6,103 nucleotides of DNA, from positions 1 to 6,103 of the forward strand of contig DYLE01000149.1 in NCBI GenBank assembly GCA_020722245.1, read 5' to 3'. How positions within the stretch are numbered: position 1 is the stretch's first letter; each line of letters opens with the position of its first letter. A model generated the notes under the pieces. That model was given only the letters and a program-made list of their open reading frames with translations, searched no databases and had not been told where the DNA came from. This document shows, piece after piece, positions 6,084 to 6,103 of this stretch. The stretch is from Desulfonema limicola (GTDB lineage Bacteria; Desulfobacterota; Desulfobacteria; Desulfobacterales; Desulfosalsimonadaceae). Position numbers and translations under genes: made by a program.

Positions 6084-6103
6084 AATAAATATGAAAAGTT
6101 TAA

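Noticed and set aside
1..6103. A new defence or mobile system
   Set aside because: All four long genes belong to known nitrogen-metabolism families. No integrase, transposase, toxin-antitoxin, phage or restriction motif was seen on either strand.

Overview
The window reads almost entirely on the minus strand and is a compact nitrogen-assimilation cluster. In transcription order (right to left) it holds a class II glutamine amidotransferase subunit (4878-6008), an FMN/Fe-S glutamate synthase catalytic subunit (3280-4914), a three-part fusion of the glutamate synthase GXGXG domain with a GltD-like flavoprotein and a ferredoxin (753-3083), and the first 243 codons of carA (1-731), which runs off the left edge. 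Together the first three genes supply the parts of a glutamate synthase (GOGAT) divided differently from the large GltB plus small GltD of E. coli: glutaminase, ammonia-to-2-oxoglutarate synthase, beta-helix scaffold and electron-input module. The separate central domain of large GltB is not seen.

The genes are closely arranged. The amidotransferase and synthase genes overlap by 37 nt, each with a strong Shine-Dalgarno sequence. The fusion gene is 21 nt from carA. The one break is a 196-nt AT-rich gap (3084-3279) holding a palindromic CACAGAG repeat of a kind often found scattered between genes in environmental bacteria. The 95 nt upstream of the first gene carry overlapping inverted repeats that could form two mutually exclusive hairpins in the transcript.

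The proposed flow is: glutamine is hydrolysed by the amidotransferase, ammonia is used by the FMN subunit to make glutamate from 2-oxoglutarate, and electrons arrive from NAD(P)H through FAD and several Fe-S clusters or from ferredoxin. CarA, the glutaminase subunit of carbamoyl-phosphate synthase, is a second glutamine consumer in the same probable transcription unit.

The many ferredoxin-type motifs, the split archaeal-like GOGAT layout, the moderately high GC content and the CACAGAG repeat suggest an anaerobic bacterium, perhaps a Desulfobacterota sulfate reducer. This is inference; the window has no taxonomic marker. I see no mobile-element gene, CRISPR, tRNA or rRNA. No wholly new system is evident. 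The points worth a second look are the fusion protein's architecture, its likely cofactor choice, the altered amidotransferase motif, the leader hairpins and the intergenic repeat.
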